The notes below the pieces were generated by a model. That model ran no database searches, had not been told where the DNA came from, and was given only the letters and a program-made list of their open reading frames with translations. A DNA stretch of 64,000 nt, from contig CM032232.1 of the NCBI GenBank assembly GCA_019009955.1, positions 135,608,501-135,672,500 on the forward strand. Reading direction: 5' to 3'. Below, piece after piece: positions 12,207-22,851 of the stretch. The stretch is from Riptortus pedestris. Lineage: Eukaryota > Arthropoda > Insecta > Hemiptera > Alydidae. How positions within the stretch are numbered: position 1 is the first letter of the stretch; each line of letters starts with the position of its first letter. The translations under genes and the position numbers were made by a program.

Positions 12207-12480
12207 GGGCAGGGGCTTCGTAAGCTAAGCAGATTTCCCACTTATGACATACTAGCGATCTCATCTCACATTATAGTCTGACTGAAAACCAGAAAGTACG
12301 AAATGCTTGGATGCGACTCATAATAACGCAGGTATTTTGTAATTTAAACCTCTCCAATCTAAGCCCCCCTACTCAAGGTCCGATATCTGCCAGAATAAAT
12401 ACAAACTTTATTGATGCCTGACACAATTAAAAATCGAGTATGATATAGATCAAATAACATAATACATTTTCAAGACAATA
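12207..12480 (+). mobile_element. HINE-like repeat, degraded fragment
   Basis: GGCAGGGGCTTCGTAAGCTAAGCAGATTTCCCAC marks the 5' end, listed here only as a landmark. Body remnants follow (ACTCATAATAACGCAGG, CCCCCCTACTCAAGGTCCGAT, ATCGAGTATGATATAGATCAAA). There is no microsatellite or 3' end. Confidence 0.55.
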
Positions 12481-12516
12481 CATAAAATCTTAATATATGA
12501 AGGCATAACATAGCGA

Positions 12517-12810
12517 ATTTGCATCTATCTCGCATAAAAAAAGGCCTCTCGAAAACAATACATGGTATTTAAGCTTTGAACAAAGATGATCACGATATAA
12601 AAGCTTCTTGTTAATATAACATGAGTAAAAGTCGGGGTTTACTTTAGGAAAACTAAAGAAATCCAAATATCTCGGTTAATATTCGTGATAGAGAAAATAT
12701 GCATATAACAATAATTTTAGGTATTGTAATTTGCAAGAAGATATGTACAATATTTCGATCCAACTAATAATAACGGAGTTATTTCAAATTTTCTAAATTT
12801 CCAATAGTTT
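12517..12810 (+). mobile_element. HINE-like repeat, internal fragment
   Basis: It contains TTTGCATCTATCTCGCAT, ACAATACATGGTATTTAAGC, CATGAGTAAAAGTCGGGG, AATATCTCGGTTAATATTCG and CGATCCAACTAATAATAACGG in family order. The 5' end, microsatellite and 3' end are absent. Confidence 0.55.
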
Positions 12811-13329
12811 ACGCCACGTGTTTGACGGACGTTTGTTTGTTTATCACAAAGAGATCTATGTAATTTAGTTGGGTGTCATCTGGTGTCCACATCAGATGTT
12901 CTTGTGCTCTGTTACGAGTGTGTGACAAGTCCTAGTGAACACATGGATTGTTGTCTTGAACTATTTGCTATCAAGGAATCCTTACGGTAGTTTCATTTCG
13001 TCGACTGCCCAGCTTCGAAAGGGCAAATATGATACAACGCTAAATTTGTTAACTAAATAATGAGAGGGTATTTACTGAGAGAAAGAGCGGAAGCCGGCCA
13101 TTGTAACCGGGGTTCGCTATTAGATTGCTGTGCCCAGCCGACTAAAACTAAAAGCTGTAATGATAGCGATGTGGGGCCTAGCCTTGCAGAAGATCTGCCT
13201 TGTGCAACGCCTTGACGCTCCAGTTACACTCTACAATAGGAGCAAGGCCATACAGGCCTTCCGTTCCTATTGTGCCTCTCGGGCCAGATAAACTCACCTC
13301 ATCAGCCTATCTTGTACCAGCATCGGGCT

Positions 13330-13425
13330 TAACTCAGAAGTCAAGAGTGCTTTGTCTCGGGATCGAACCGAGTCCTGTGGAATCGTTCAGTCAAGCGTTC
13401 AGGTCTAAAGTACCCTGTAAAACAT
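13330..13425 (-). repeat. Possible tRNA-derived SINE of another family
   Basis: On the minus strand GGACTCGGTTCGATCCCGAG is a perfect B-box context (GGTTCGATCC), with an A-box-like CGCTTGACTGAACG about 25-30 bp before it. The surroundings (13090-13560) are GC-richer than the rest of the intron. A 162-codon open frame covers the area but looks like a chance frame. Confidence 0.35.
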
Positions 13426-13564
13426 CGAAATCGGCTGACGTAGATTGTTGGTCAAATACAACGAATGAGACTGTAGACCATCAGATAGTTTGTCAAATTT
13501 GGTCCAACATTTTGATCGTTGTCAGGGAACTTAGGTTTAAAACGTCAGGCAAGCTGTGGCTTCC

Positions 13565-13905
13565 GGAAATAAACAGATTTCTTACCATGGGGCGATTCGA
13601 CACGCAACTGGTTTCATCTCACTGTATATTCTTTATTCTAAATAAAAATCCGACTGGGAGCTTGCCGAAAACAAGAAGCAACGAATAACTAGCTTAATAT
13701 TCAAATTACGAAAAAATCTATAGTACAACAACTGTAGAACATCTATAGCTTAACAATATTGGATCTATAACGTTTTTCTCAACCATCCAACTCTTCTCCC
13801 GGTTTCCGATTGCAGCCATTAGTGAATCTTAAGTTTTACATAATGCGTTTAATATCAAAGTTCGGTGAAGGTCAAACAAAAAATAACCACCGCTTGTAAA
13901 AGTAG
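13565..13905 (+). mobile_element. HINE-like repeat, degraded copy
   Basis: Family landmarks appear in order but mutated: AACAGATTTCTTACC, AATAACTAGCTTAATATTCAAA, CCGATTGCAGCCATTAGTGAA, TTTTACATAATGCGTTTAATATC and GGTCAAACAAAAAATAACCACCGC. It stops at the position where the microsatellite would begin. Confidence 0.5.
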
Positions 13906-14236
13906 TGCAATTTAAAGTAGTGTTCATAATTTTTAACAAGATATCAGACATGAAATTATAACGACAATGTAATTATAATACAATTTATTAAAATAACAAA
14001 ATAAAATGAAAAAATTGGTACAACATGGTACAATGAATAGAACTTTTCACATTTATAAGTACCGCAAAACGCACAAACGCACAAATCTCTCCTCATCTTA
14101 CTAATTTGGAGTTAGTAGTGTAATATTTTTGTTTAGTTGGGTTTTTCAAAATGTCTCGATGGCCGGATCTAACTAAGGTTGATCCGCGGTAAGCCGCGGG
14201 CCGGGGGTTGCCCACATATGCGCTAGAGAAATGTTT

Positions 14237-14560
14237 ATATAGTTACGAACGGACTTAATTTTTTTTTCATCTCTTGGGAAGGATCGACGAACATCGAATT
14301 GAGACACACACCAGAAAGTGGCTTAGAGAAGCCTCAAGACAAACAAAATAACAAATGTATGCGTTAATAATCTACTTTCAGAAATAATACATAGAAAAAT
14401 TACAGAAAATTTAATTGTCTACAAGATTAGTTATACGGTGTTTTTCATCCGATCCACAATATTTTATATTTTATCTTTGTATTTTCCCCCCACCCTCGTT
14501 TGTTGTTGGATGAAAACAATATGTAGTATTCAAGTTAGGAATCAGGAGATTTGTGATATA
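14237..14560 (+). mobile_element. HINE-like repeat, rearranged fragments
   Basis: The 3' segment (ACGAACGGACTTAATTTTTTT, CATCTCTTGGGAAGGATCGAC) is followed by degraded body-type sequence (AACAAATGTATGCGTTAATAATC, TTTAATTGTCTACAAGATTAG, TTCATCCGATCC). The order is not that of an intact copy, so this is either two fragments or a rearrangement. Confidence 0.4.
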
Positions 14561-14681
14561 TTGTCTTAACACTAATGTGAGATGAGCAGAGTTTACTAAA
14601 GAGTGAATTCTTATTTAATAAAGACATGATCATTTATAATAGCTTGGCCATTTCACAAGCCAAATGTTATTAGCAGATTTT

Positions 14682-15403
14682 TAAGGAAATCAGCTATTGA
14701 GGTTGTACTCATGACGCGAGTTTCGAAACATTTCTTCAAATGTCCATCGATCCTACCCAGGAGATGACGAAAATGAGGTACGTTCAAAATTATATAATAT
14801 ATATATATATAATATATATATTTATATATATATATATATATATATTTTGTCTGTTAACTTCTAGTGGTCGCAATTTTTGTTTGATCGTTACCAAACTCGG
14901 AATTTAATCGTTTCATGTAAAAAGGAAGATCAAGTTCGTTAATGGCTGAAATCGGACCAGTGGGAGGGGGGGTTTAGAGGGGGGATTTTTGAAAATTCAA
15001 AATATCTCCGTTATTATGCGTCGGATCGAAAAATCGTATAAAATAAATCTTATTGAAAATTAAATTTACTATAAATATTGTTCTATACAATTATTCTGTA
15101 TCTTGAATATTAACCGAGATATTTGCATTTGTATTCTGCGTGTGGTCGCCAATAGGCCATGTTCGAACTTTCTGCCGAGAGCTCTGGCGGCCGTTTCCAT
15201 AACTATTCGTCCCTCGTGAATAGGTTTAGAGGTTAGGTTAACTGTTTTTTGGGGATAGAAACTACTGGGTTATTACGCCCTAAATAATGTTTTAGGTTTA
15301 GAGGTTTCTTACTACTACAGTTGTTAACAGGCAGATTACTCTATTGTAAAACTTTACGTGGGAAATCTGCTTAGTTTACGCAGCCCCTGCGTGACGGACT
15401 TTC
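14682..15403 (-). mobile_element. HINE-like repeat, full-length, start of the 14.7-20.1 kb cluster
   Basis: A complete 722-bp copy on the minus strand, 3' end TTAGCAGATTTTTAAGGAAATC, (TA)n-rich tract at about 14790-14846 and 5' end CGCAGCCCCTGCGTGACGGACTTTC. It carries the segment GAGAGCTCTGGCGGCCGTTTCC and GGTTTAGAGGTTAGG next to the 5' end, shared with the copies at 16847, 18280 and 31974. These four form a close subgroup. Confidence 0.87.
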
Positions 15404-15867
15404 TTTTACACTGTTGAACTCATGACGAAATATTCAAAAAATCTCTTCAATTGTCCATCGGCCCTATTTAGTAGATAATGAAAATGTGGTCCGTTCAAAC
15501 TTATTATTTATATATATATTTGTCTGTTACCGCTCTAGCGGTCAATTTTTGCCCTATCTTTACCAAACATAAGAGTTTTATGTAAAACTAGAGATCGTAA
15601 GGTTAACGACTCGGACTGGGCAGAGGCTTGAGGATGAAATTTCGAAAAAGCCCGAAATATATACCTCGGATCGAAAAATATTATAAAACCAGACTTAATT
15701 CAGACTTCTTAAACTATCGATGCTCAAAAATTGTCGTTCAATACATTTCCTACTTACTCAAATATTAAATGAGCTATTTGCACTCTCTTATTTTCAGTAT
15801 TCAAGTAAACTCGCCACTATTGCACGTGGGGAATCCACCTAAATTACGCAGCCCCTGCGTGATAAAT
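15404..15867 (-). mobile_element. HINE-like repeat lacking its 3' hairpin
   Basis: It begins at GTTGAACTCATGACGAAATATT (minus-strand 3' segment without the terminal palindrome), has a short TA tract at about 15512-15523, and ends at the 5' motif ACGCAGCCCCTGCGTGA. It abuts the 5' end of the preceding copy directly, so the hairpin was probably lost or displaced at that junction. Confidence 0.65.
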
Positions 15868-16389
15868 GTTTTCTTTATAGGTTTCGCAGGACCAATCTCA
15901 TTTAAATGCTACCTCTTTGGGGCTATTTTCTAAAATAGCCTAAGGAGCATATAGCTTTTCCATTCATTTGAATTACTGATTCCAGTGTATTAGAATCTAT
16001 ATAGAAGTGTCTATTTATTAGTTCAACTTATCTATATTAGTTGTTTATAATAAAATTTCTTTAAGTCTATTGGATGAACAACAATAAATACAATTAATTC
16101 TAATTACAATGTACGAACTGTTTGGCGATCAAGAAATGATTTTGAGATCACGAAAATAATCCAAGTGATAATGGCATGGATTTTTCTGGGCGTTTAATGA
16201 GGCGAGAACTTAGTAAGAATTCGAATTATTTCCCTTTTCATGCAATTAATCAAACACACTGTTATTTTACGTATTATATTAATCCTGGGAAGCCTTATGC
16301 TATGAAAAAAATTTCAATTTTATTAAATCCCCCGCCGTGAAAACATTCGTTGCATTTTAAACGATCCATTTCATTGACTACTTATTGCA

Positions 16390-16600
16390 TTTGCTGTGAG
16401 TAAACATGCGTGACGAGCTGACGTGCTCCGAGCGGAAGTTGTGAATGAAAGATGGTTTGTACGAGAGGGTTGTGTTTATGAATGGAGCTTGACAGAGCGT
16501 GAAGGGATGACGTAACAGCCACCAGTTGCTCCAGTTATAGCAGACAATGGCTTCAAGGGTACGCCACCTCGTATCAGATTAAGCCACTTGCTAATTCATA
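16390..16600. promoter_or_regulatory. Unique GC-richer intron block (candidate cis-regulatory DNA)
   Basis: A block of balanced composition between repeats, with GTGACGAGCTGACGTGCTCC and TGACGTAA at 16508-16515 (a CREB/ATF-like half palindrome). It has no coding signal or repeat match. That it regulates the gene is only an inference from its being unique DNA in a developmental gene's intron. Confidence 0.15.
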
Positions 16601-16846
16601 AAGATTTTTTTTTTCACTTATTATGAAATTATCTCTCAGCTTATGGTGTAATTATTTCAGTCTAATTAATATTAATCTGTTTCAGTTTTCTTGCTCATTT
16701 TATCCCCTTTTTTTATAGACCATTTAATAGATTAATTTTCATTTCTTGTAACCATTTAAAACATAATATGACACATTTGAGCTTAAGTCCTCTAGAAAAA
16801 AAACATTTTTATAGTCAATATTGTTTGTAAATAATTCCATCTGCTT

Positions 16847-17552
16847 TTAGCAGATTTCCCTTAAGGAAAATCAGCTATTGAGGTTGTACTCATGACGGAA
16901 TTTTCGACATTTTTCTTCAAATGTCCATCGATCCTACCTAGTAGATGACGAAAATGAGGTCCTTTCAAAACTGTATATATATATATATATATATATTTGT
17001 CTGTTGCCGCTCTAGCGGTCGCAATTTTTGTTTGATCGTTACCAAACTCGATATTTAGTCGTTTTATGTAAAAAGAAAGATCAAGTTCGTTAACGGCTGA
17101 AATCGGACCAGTGGGAGGGGGGGGGTTTAGAGGGGAGGATTTTCGAAAATTCGAAATATCTCCGTTACTATACGTCGGACCGAAAAATTGTACAGAATCA
17201 ATCTTATTGCAAATGAAATTTACTATAAATATTGTTATATACATTTTTTCTCTATCTTGAATATTAACCGAGATATTTGCATTTGTATTCTGCGTGTGGT
17301 CACCAGTAGTATGTTCGGACTTTCCGCAGAGAGCTCTGGTGGCCGTTTCCATAACTATAACCTCGTGAATAGGTTTAGAGGTTAGGTTAACTGTTTTTTT
17401 GGGGCTAGAAACTACTGGGTTATTACGCCCTAAATAATGTTTTAGGTTTAGAGGTTTCTTACTACTACAGTTGTTATTAGGCAGATTTCTCTATTGTAAA
17501 ACTTCACGTGGGAAATCTGCTTAGTTTACGCAGCCCCTGCGTGACGGAATTT
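16847..17552 (-). mobile_element. HINE-like repeat, full-length short form
   Basis: A complete 706-bp minus-strand copy: TTAGCAGATTTCCCTTAAGG at one end and CGCAGCCCCTGCGTGACGGAA at the other. The (TA)n is short (about 16975-16996), preceded (in element orientation) by the small palindrome ACCGCTAGAGCGG. The minus-strand open frame of 163 codons here is the repeat itself. Confidence 0.87.
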
Positions 17553-17602
17553 TTATTATATCTTACATCTACCTCTTAATTGAATATTAAATAAGGAGTC
17601 TT

Positions 17603-18399
17603 TTAGCAGATTCCCCTTAAGGGAAATCAGCTACTGAGGTTGAACTCACGATGCAATTTTCGAAAACTTTCTTCAAATTTATTTCGATCCTATCCAGTAG
17701 ATGACTAAAATGTAGCCCATTAAAGTTTTATACTTATATGAATATATATATTTGTCTGTTAACGCTCTAGCGGTCGCAATTTTTGTTGATTTATCGTTAT
17801 GAAACTGGATATCTAAACATTTTTTTTTGTAAAACTAAAGATCAAGGTTGAAATCGGACTCTTGCGAGAGGAGGATTTTGAAAATTCGAAATATCTCCGT
17901 TGTTATACGTCGTGTCGAAAAATTGTATAGAACCTATCTTACTGTAAATTTGAGTTTCTATAAATGTTGTTATGTACATTTTCTTCAGTATGTTAAATAT
18001 TAACCGAGATATGATGATTCTTTTAGTTTTCAGGCCTCACTAATTTCTCATTTCTATTCATGTCATATTATCACTTAGCTGGTATATCATAAACCACTCT
18101 ATTCGAAAGTTAAATAAAATATTTGTGTTCATTGAACTTTTAATGTGTGAGAAACATGAAAAAACGTAGATATTATGACATCAAATACGATTTTCCGGTC
18201 TTGACGAACATTTATTTCATTTATTCCGTGCTCAATATTTAACTGCTTAATACATTTCTGTTCATAATCGGATACATTTTTAGCAGATTTCCCTAAAGGG
18301 AAATCAGCTATTGAGGTCGTACTCATGATGCGAGTTTCGAAAAATTTCTTCAAATGTCCATCGATCCTACCCAGGAGATGACGAAAATGAGGTCCGTTC

Positions 18400-18469
<70 letters not shown>

Positions 18470-19257
18470 GTGTGTTATCGCGCTCTCGGTCTCAATTCTT
18501 GTTGGATCTTTACCACACTCGGAATTTAATCGTATTATGTAAAAAGAAAGATCAAGTTCGTTAATGGCTGAATTCTGACTAGTGGGAGGAGGGGTTTAGA
18601 GGGGGAGGATTTTTGAAAATTCAAAATATCTCCGTTATTATGCGTCGGATCGAAATATTGTATAGAATAAATCTTATTGCAAATTAAATTTACTATAAAT
18701 ATTGTTCTATACATTTATTCTGTATCTTGAATATTAACCGAGATATTTGCATTTCTATGCTGCGTGTGGTCACCAGTAGGCTATGTTCGGACTTTCCGCC
18801 GAGAGCTCTGGCGGCCGTTTCCATAACTATTCGTCCCTCGTGAATAGGTTTAGAGGTTAGGTCAACTGTTTTTTTGCGGCTAGAAACTACTGGGTTATTA
18901 CGCCCTAAATAATGTTTTAGGTTTAGAGGTTTCTTACTACTACAGTTGTTATTAGGCTGATTTCCCTATTGTAAAACTTCACGTGGGAAATCTGCTTAGT
19001 TTACGCAGCCCCTGCGTGACGGACTTTTTTTTCCTTTATTATGAGTCGGGTCAAAACATATGATAGGACGAAACTTGTTTAAAAATTGTTGTTCTACAAT
19101 CGTTTAAACAACACAAACAAATAGTCATTTATTCTCAACTCATATATTAAGAGAGTTATTAGTGGTTTCTTGTTTTCAATCATCCGTAGGTTATTAGCGT
19201 TTCATAGCAGTGCGTGGGAAATCTGCTTAGTTTACGCATCTCGGCCGTGACGGACTT
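17603..19257 (-). mobile_element. HINE-like repeat, long form, split by a second copy
   Basis: The 3' end is at 17603 (TTAGCAGATTCCCCTTAAGG) and the body runs to about 18279. It resumes at 19028 (TTATTATGAGTCGGGTC) and reaches the 5' end at about 19210-19257 (CGTGGGAAATCTGCTTAG, then GACGGACTTTC). The interruption is the copy 18280-19027. The sequences on both sides are collinear with the intact long-form copy at 35359-36311. Confidence 0.7.
18280..19027 (-). mobile_element. HINE-like repeat, full-length, nested in the same orientation
   Basis: A complete 748-bp copy with hairpin TTTCCCTAAAGGGAAA, (TA)n at about 18404-18466 and 5' end GCCCCTGCGTGACGGACTTTT. It lies inside the long-form copy 17603-19257. 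Flanks are T-runs on both sides (CATTTT on the left, TTTTTTCC on the right), matching the T-T target preference known for Helentrons. Confidence 0.87.
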
Positions 19258-19545
19258 TCTGCATCATAAGTTTTCGGTAAACCATCTCTCGTTCTCATGA
19301 AAATTGTTGGCTAAGTAATTCTTTTTGAAATTAGGTCATTTTTAGTTAATAGGTATAAACACAAAAATCTGCTAAAAACGGCAATTACCTTGAAGATGGA
19401 TGGAATAACATTTTTTGTTGGGACAAATAGTAATAGAGATATTTACATACTCTCTCGGTCCAATACTTCCGGCATAAAATACTTCATAATTTTACTTTTT
19501 GTACATGAAATTTTATAAAATCTCAATATTATAAGACTAGTTCTT

Positions 19546-20117
19546 TTAGCAGATTTCCCTTAAGGGAAATCAGCTATTGAGGTTGATTTTCGAAATTGTT
19601 CTCCAAATGTCCATCGATCCTACCTAGAAGATGACGAAAATGAGGTCCGTTCAAAACCGTATATATATTTGTCTGTTACCGCTCTAGCGGTTGCAATTAT
19701 AGTTTAATCGTTACCAAACTCGATATTTAGTCGTTTAATGAAAAAGAAAGATAACGGCTAAAATCGGCCCAGGGGGAGGGGGAGGATTTTTGAAAATTCG
19801 AAATATCTCCGTTACTATTCGTCGGATCGAAATATTGTACAGAACCAATCTTATTGCGAATGTAATGTTCCATAAATGTAGTGATGTACATATTTTCATT
19901 ATCTTGCTTATTAACTGAGATATTTGCATTTTTTAGTTTTCGGTCATCAGTAAACCCCCACTCCTGCTCATCTCACATTAACAATATTCTACTATGTTAT
20001 GAAGAACTTTATTTGAAGTCTAAATACGAAATATGGTTCTCATTGAACTTTTACGTTTTAAGACATATGCACGAAGGAAATCTGCTTAGTTAACGCCAGC
20101 CCTGCGTGGCGGACTTT
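19546..20117 (-). mobile_element. HINE-like repeat, minus strand, internal deletion
   Basis: It runs from the 3' end TTAGCAGATTTCCCTTAAGG to the 5' end GGCGGACTTTC. The microsatellite is reduced to about 10 bp (ATATATAT near 19660). Part of the 3' segment is missing (GAGGTTGATTTTCG joins two normally separated blocks). Confidence 0.8.
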
Positions 20118-20833
20118 CTGTGTAATACGAGTTACGCACATACGTCACGCCGAAACAGGTCAAAATGGGCTAACGGAAGATCAAAACAGATAATTCCTGC
20201 GATATCTGAAAGGCGCCAATTTTCACAATAACAATATTTCCTTTAATTCGTACAAACATTAAAAACTTGAATTTCTACCAAATCGCCAATTTTCTCTATG
20301 TATTTATAGAGGTTAAATTTATAATCACCATTTCTAATTCTTTGTCACTTTTACTCTTTTTATTCCTTTCAAAACTCTGTGTCATTTTTGTCCGATTTCA
20401 TCAATGTGACTTTTCTTGACATCATTTACATTCTGCTCACTTTCACAAACAGAAACACTAATCCTTTCACTTTCACAGATTTTTTTTTTATTACAATTAC
20501 CCAAGCCTCTAGGTTTACGGCTTCTGCTCTGCGTGAAATTTAGACTAGATGCGCGGATTTTATATTATTATTCGTGAGAGGCCGAGGGAAGAGCGGTTGG
20601 CCAATAGTGTTCTCATTCTGTGGAGTAGTGACCCTCTTACACCACCAGAGGCCGGTGTGCAATACTGCCATCACACCTACACTTCCCGACTACTAATATA
20701 CACGCTCAGCTCTGCAATTATTGGCCGTAGCTCGCACATCGCTATCGGCGGTCACGGGGTCGCCGTATCTGGCTCACTCCGAAGGTCGTACGAGTTCGTG
20801 TACGGCCGAGCCCTAACGATTTTTTTTTTTTTT
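20118..20833. other. Intron stretch, unique, with a GC-richer second half
   Basis: No gene was assigned. CTTTCACTTTCAC-type repeats occur near 20441-20480. From about 20560 the composition is richer in GC (GGCCGTAGCTCGCACATCGC, GGCGGTCACGGGGTCGCC). An open frame of 95 codons (20549-20836) covers this part and shows no domain; it ends in poly-F. Confidence 0.35.
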
Positions 20834-20920
20834 TAGCAGAATTGCTCTCATATGGAAATCTGCTAATGAGGTTGTACTATATGAAAGAATAATTCGAAAA
20901 AAATGTCGTTGAAACATGAA
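20834..20920 (-). mobile_element. HINE-like repeat, 3' end fragment
   Basis: TTAGCAGAATTGCTCTCATATGGAAATCTGCTAATGAGGTTGTAC retains the terminal palindrome arms (GCAGA...TCTGC) but with a changed loop. The rest is lost. It stands just before the long CT tract. Confidence 0.45.
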
Positions 20921-20997
20921 TACAACAAACGTTCGCTATTACAATACTTCCTTAATGTCGAACAAGGGTAATAGACTTTAATTTCTGATAAATTGCC

Positions 20998-21345
<348 letters not shown>

Positions 21346-21388
21346 AGGATAAAAAAATTGAAAAATTGTTGGCTACGCTTCCACTACA

Positions 21389-21470
21389 ATAATTTATTAA
21401 AACGGCTGAGTGCTTTCGATACTGTGCACCATCGTCAGTGCCCGAAGGTTTTCGATGTTGACCTGTCGGC
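21389..21470 (-). repeat. Left inverted-repeat arm of the minisatellite unit
   Basis: From AATAATTTATTAAAACGG to GATGTTGACCTG it is the reverse complement of 22631-22712 with few mismatches. The arms point outward from the 19-bp minisatellite. The arm contains the hammerhead-like motif listed at 21405-21443. Confidence 0.85.
21405..21443 (-). ncRNA. Candidate hammerhead ribozyme, left arm
   Basis: Read on the minus strand: GGCA, CTGACGA (21433-21439), a stem II of five pairs with loop ACA, GAAA (21415-21418), then GCACTC and AGCC. The core residues CUGANGA and GAAA are present and CUC is a permitted NUH cleavage triplet. Stem II has G-U wobbles where the right arm has A-U and G-C pairs, so pairing is kept. 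Stem III is only two pairs (A-U, G-C). Stem I has one A-A mismatch. Activity is an inference; minimal hammerheads with short stem III are known from Penelope-like and other retroelements. Confidence 0.45.
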
Positions 21471-21475
21471 TCTCG

Positions 21476-22630
21476 AGTCTAGCTCCAAGAGCCAGGTCTA
21501 GCTCCAAGAGCCAGGTCTAGCTCCAAGAGCCAGGTCTAGCTCCAAGAGCCAGGTCTAGCTCCAAGAGCCAGGTCTAGCTCCAAGAGCCAGGTCTAGCTCC
21601 AAGAACCAGGTCTCGCTCTAAGAGCCAGGTCTAGCTCCAAGAGCCAGGTCTAGCTCCAAGAGCCAGGTCTAGCTCCAAGAGCCAGGTCTAGCTCCAAGAG
21701 CCAGGTCTAGCTCCAAGAGCCAGGTCTAGCTCCAAGAGCCAGGTCTAGCTCCAAGAGCCAGGTCTATCTCCAAGACACAGGTCTAGCGACAAGAGACAGG
21801 GCTCGATCCAAGAGCCAGGTCTCGCTCTAAGAGCCAGGTCTAGCTCCAAGAGCCAGGTCTAGCTCCAAGAGCCAGGTCTAGCTCCAAGAGCCAGGTCTAG
21901 CTCCAAGAGCCAGGTCTAGCTCCAAGAGCCAGGTCTAGCTCCAAGAGCCAGGTCTAGCTCCAAGAGCCAGGTCTAGCTCCAAGAGCCAGGTCTAGCTCCA
22001 AGAGCCAGGTCTAGCTCCAAGAGCCAGGTCTAGCTCCTAGAGACAGGTCTAGCTCCAAGAGCCAGGTCTCGCTCCAAGAGCCAGGTCTCGCTCTAAGAGC
22101 CAGGTCTAGCTCCAAGAGCCAGGTCTAGCTCCAAGAGCCAGGTCTAGCTCCAAGAGCCAGGTCTAGCTCCAAGAGCCAGGTCTAGCTCCAAGAGCCAGGT
22201 CTCGCTCCAAGAGCCAGGTCTCGCTCTAAGAGCCAGGTCTAGCTCCAAGAGCCAGGTCTAGCTCCAAGAGCCAGGTCTAGCTCCAAGAGCCAGGTCTCGC
22301 TCCAAGAGCCAGGTCTGGCTCCAAGAGCCCGGTCGAGCTCCCAGAGCCGGGTCTAGCTCCAAGAGCCAGTCTAGCTCCTAGAGCCAGGTCTAGCTCCAAG
22401 AGCCAGGTCTAGCTCCAAGAGCCAGGTCTAGCTCCAAGAGCCAGGTCTAGCTCCAAGAGCCAGGTCTAGCTCCAAGAGCCAGGTCTAGCTCCAAGAGCCA
22501 GGTCTAGCTCCAAGAGCCAGGTCTAGCTCCAAGAGCCAGGTCTAGCTCCAATAGCCAGGTCTAGCTCCAAGATCCAGGTGTAGCTCCAAGAGCCAGGTCT
22601 AGCTCCAAGAGCCAGGTTTAGCTCCAAGAA
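21476..22630. repeat. 19-bp minisatellite, about 61 units
   Basis: The unit is GAGCCAGGTCTAGCTCCAA, repeated head-to-tail for about 1,155 bp. Variants are clustered (CTCGCTCTAAG recurs at about 21611, 21811, 22087 and 22217), which suggests higher-order blocks of roughly 130-280 bp copied together. There are no spacers, so it is not a CRISPR. GAGCC...GGTC and TAGCTC contain short palindromes (GAGC/GCTC). It lies between inverted arms that each carry a hammerhead-like motif. Confidence 0.95.
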
Positions 22631-22712
22631 CCGTCAGGTCAACATCGAAAACCTTCGGGCACTGACGATGATGCACAGCATCGAAAGTGCTCTGCCGTTT
22701 TAATAAATTATT
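22631..22712 (+). repeat. Right inverted-repeat arm of the minisatellite unit
   Basis: The mirror arm of 21389-21470, from CCGTCAGGTCAACATCG to TTTTAATAAATTATT. The last minisatellite unit ends just before it. The whole unit (21389-22712) looks like one mobile or amplified element with terminal inverted repeats. Confidence 0.85.
22658..22696 (+). ncRNA. Candidate hammerhead ribozyme, right arm
   Basis: Elements in order: stem I 5' strand GGCA (22658-22661), CTGACGA (22662-22668), one T, stem II GATGC-ACA-GCATC (22670-22682), GAAA (22683-22686), GTGCTC (22687-22692) and stem I 3' strand TGCC (22693-22696). GGCA and TGCC pair perfectly. The predicted cut is after C22692 in the triplet CUC. Stem III is two pairs with a UG loop. 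The single T between CUGACGA and stem II is not canonical. I infer a hammerhead from these matches; nothing here shows that it cuts. Confidence 0.5.
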
Positions 22713-22851
22713 ATGCCCTACATACATTAGAAGTAATTTCCACCTGCCAGAATACCACTCAGTAACAGGTGAATGTTGACTATTGTGTACATCAAACAAA
22801 CATTTTCGTGCTACGAACGGAAAGTCTTACACCATGACGTCATTATTCTAC

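Noticed and set aside
13200..13688. 162-codon open frame
   Set aside because: It crosses a B-box-bearing repeat and enters a degraded HINE copy, so it cannot be one coding unit.
21476..22630. CRISPR-like array
   Set aside because: The 19-bp units are contiguous with no unique spacers, and the genome is eukaryotic. It is a minisatellite.
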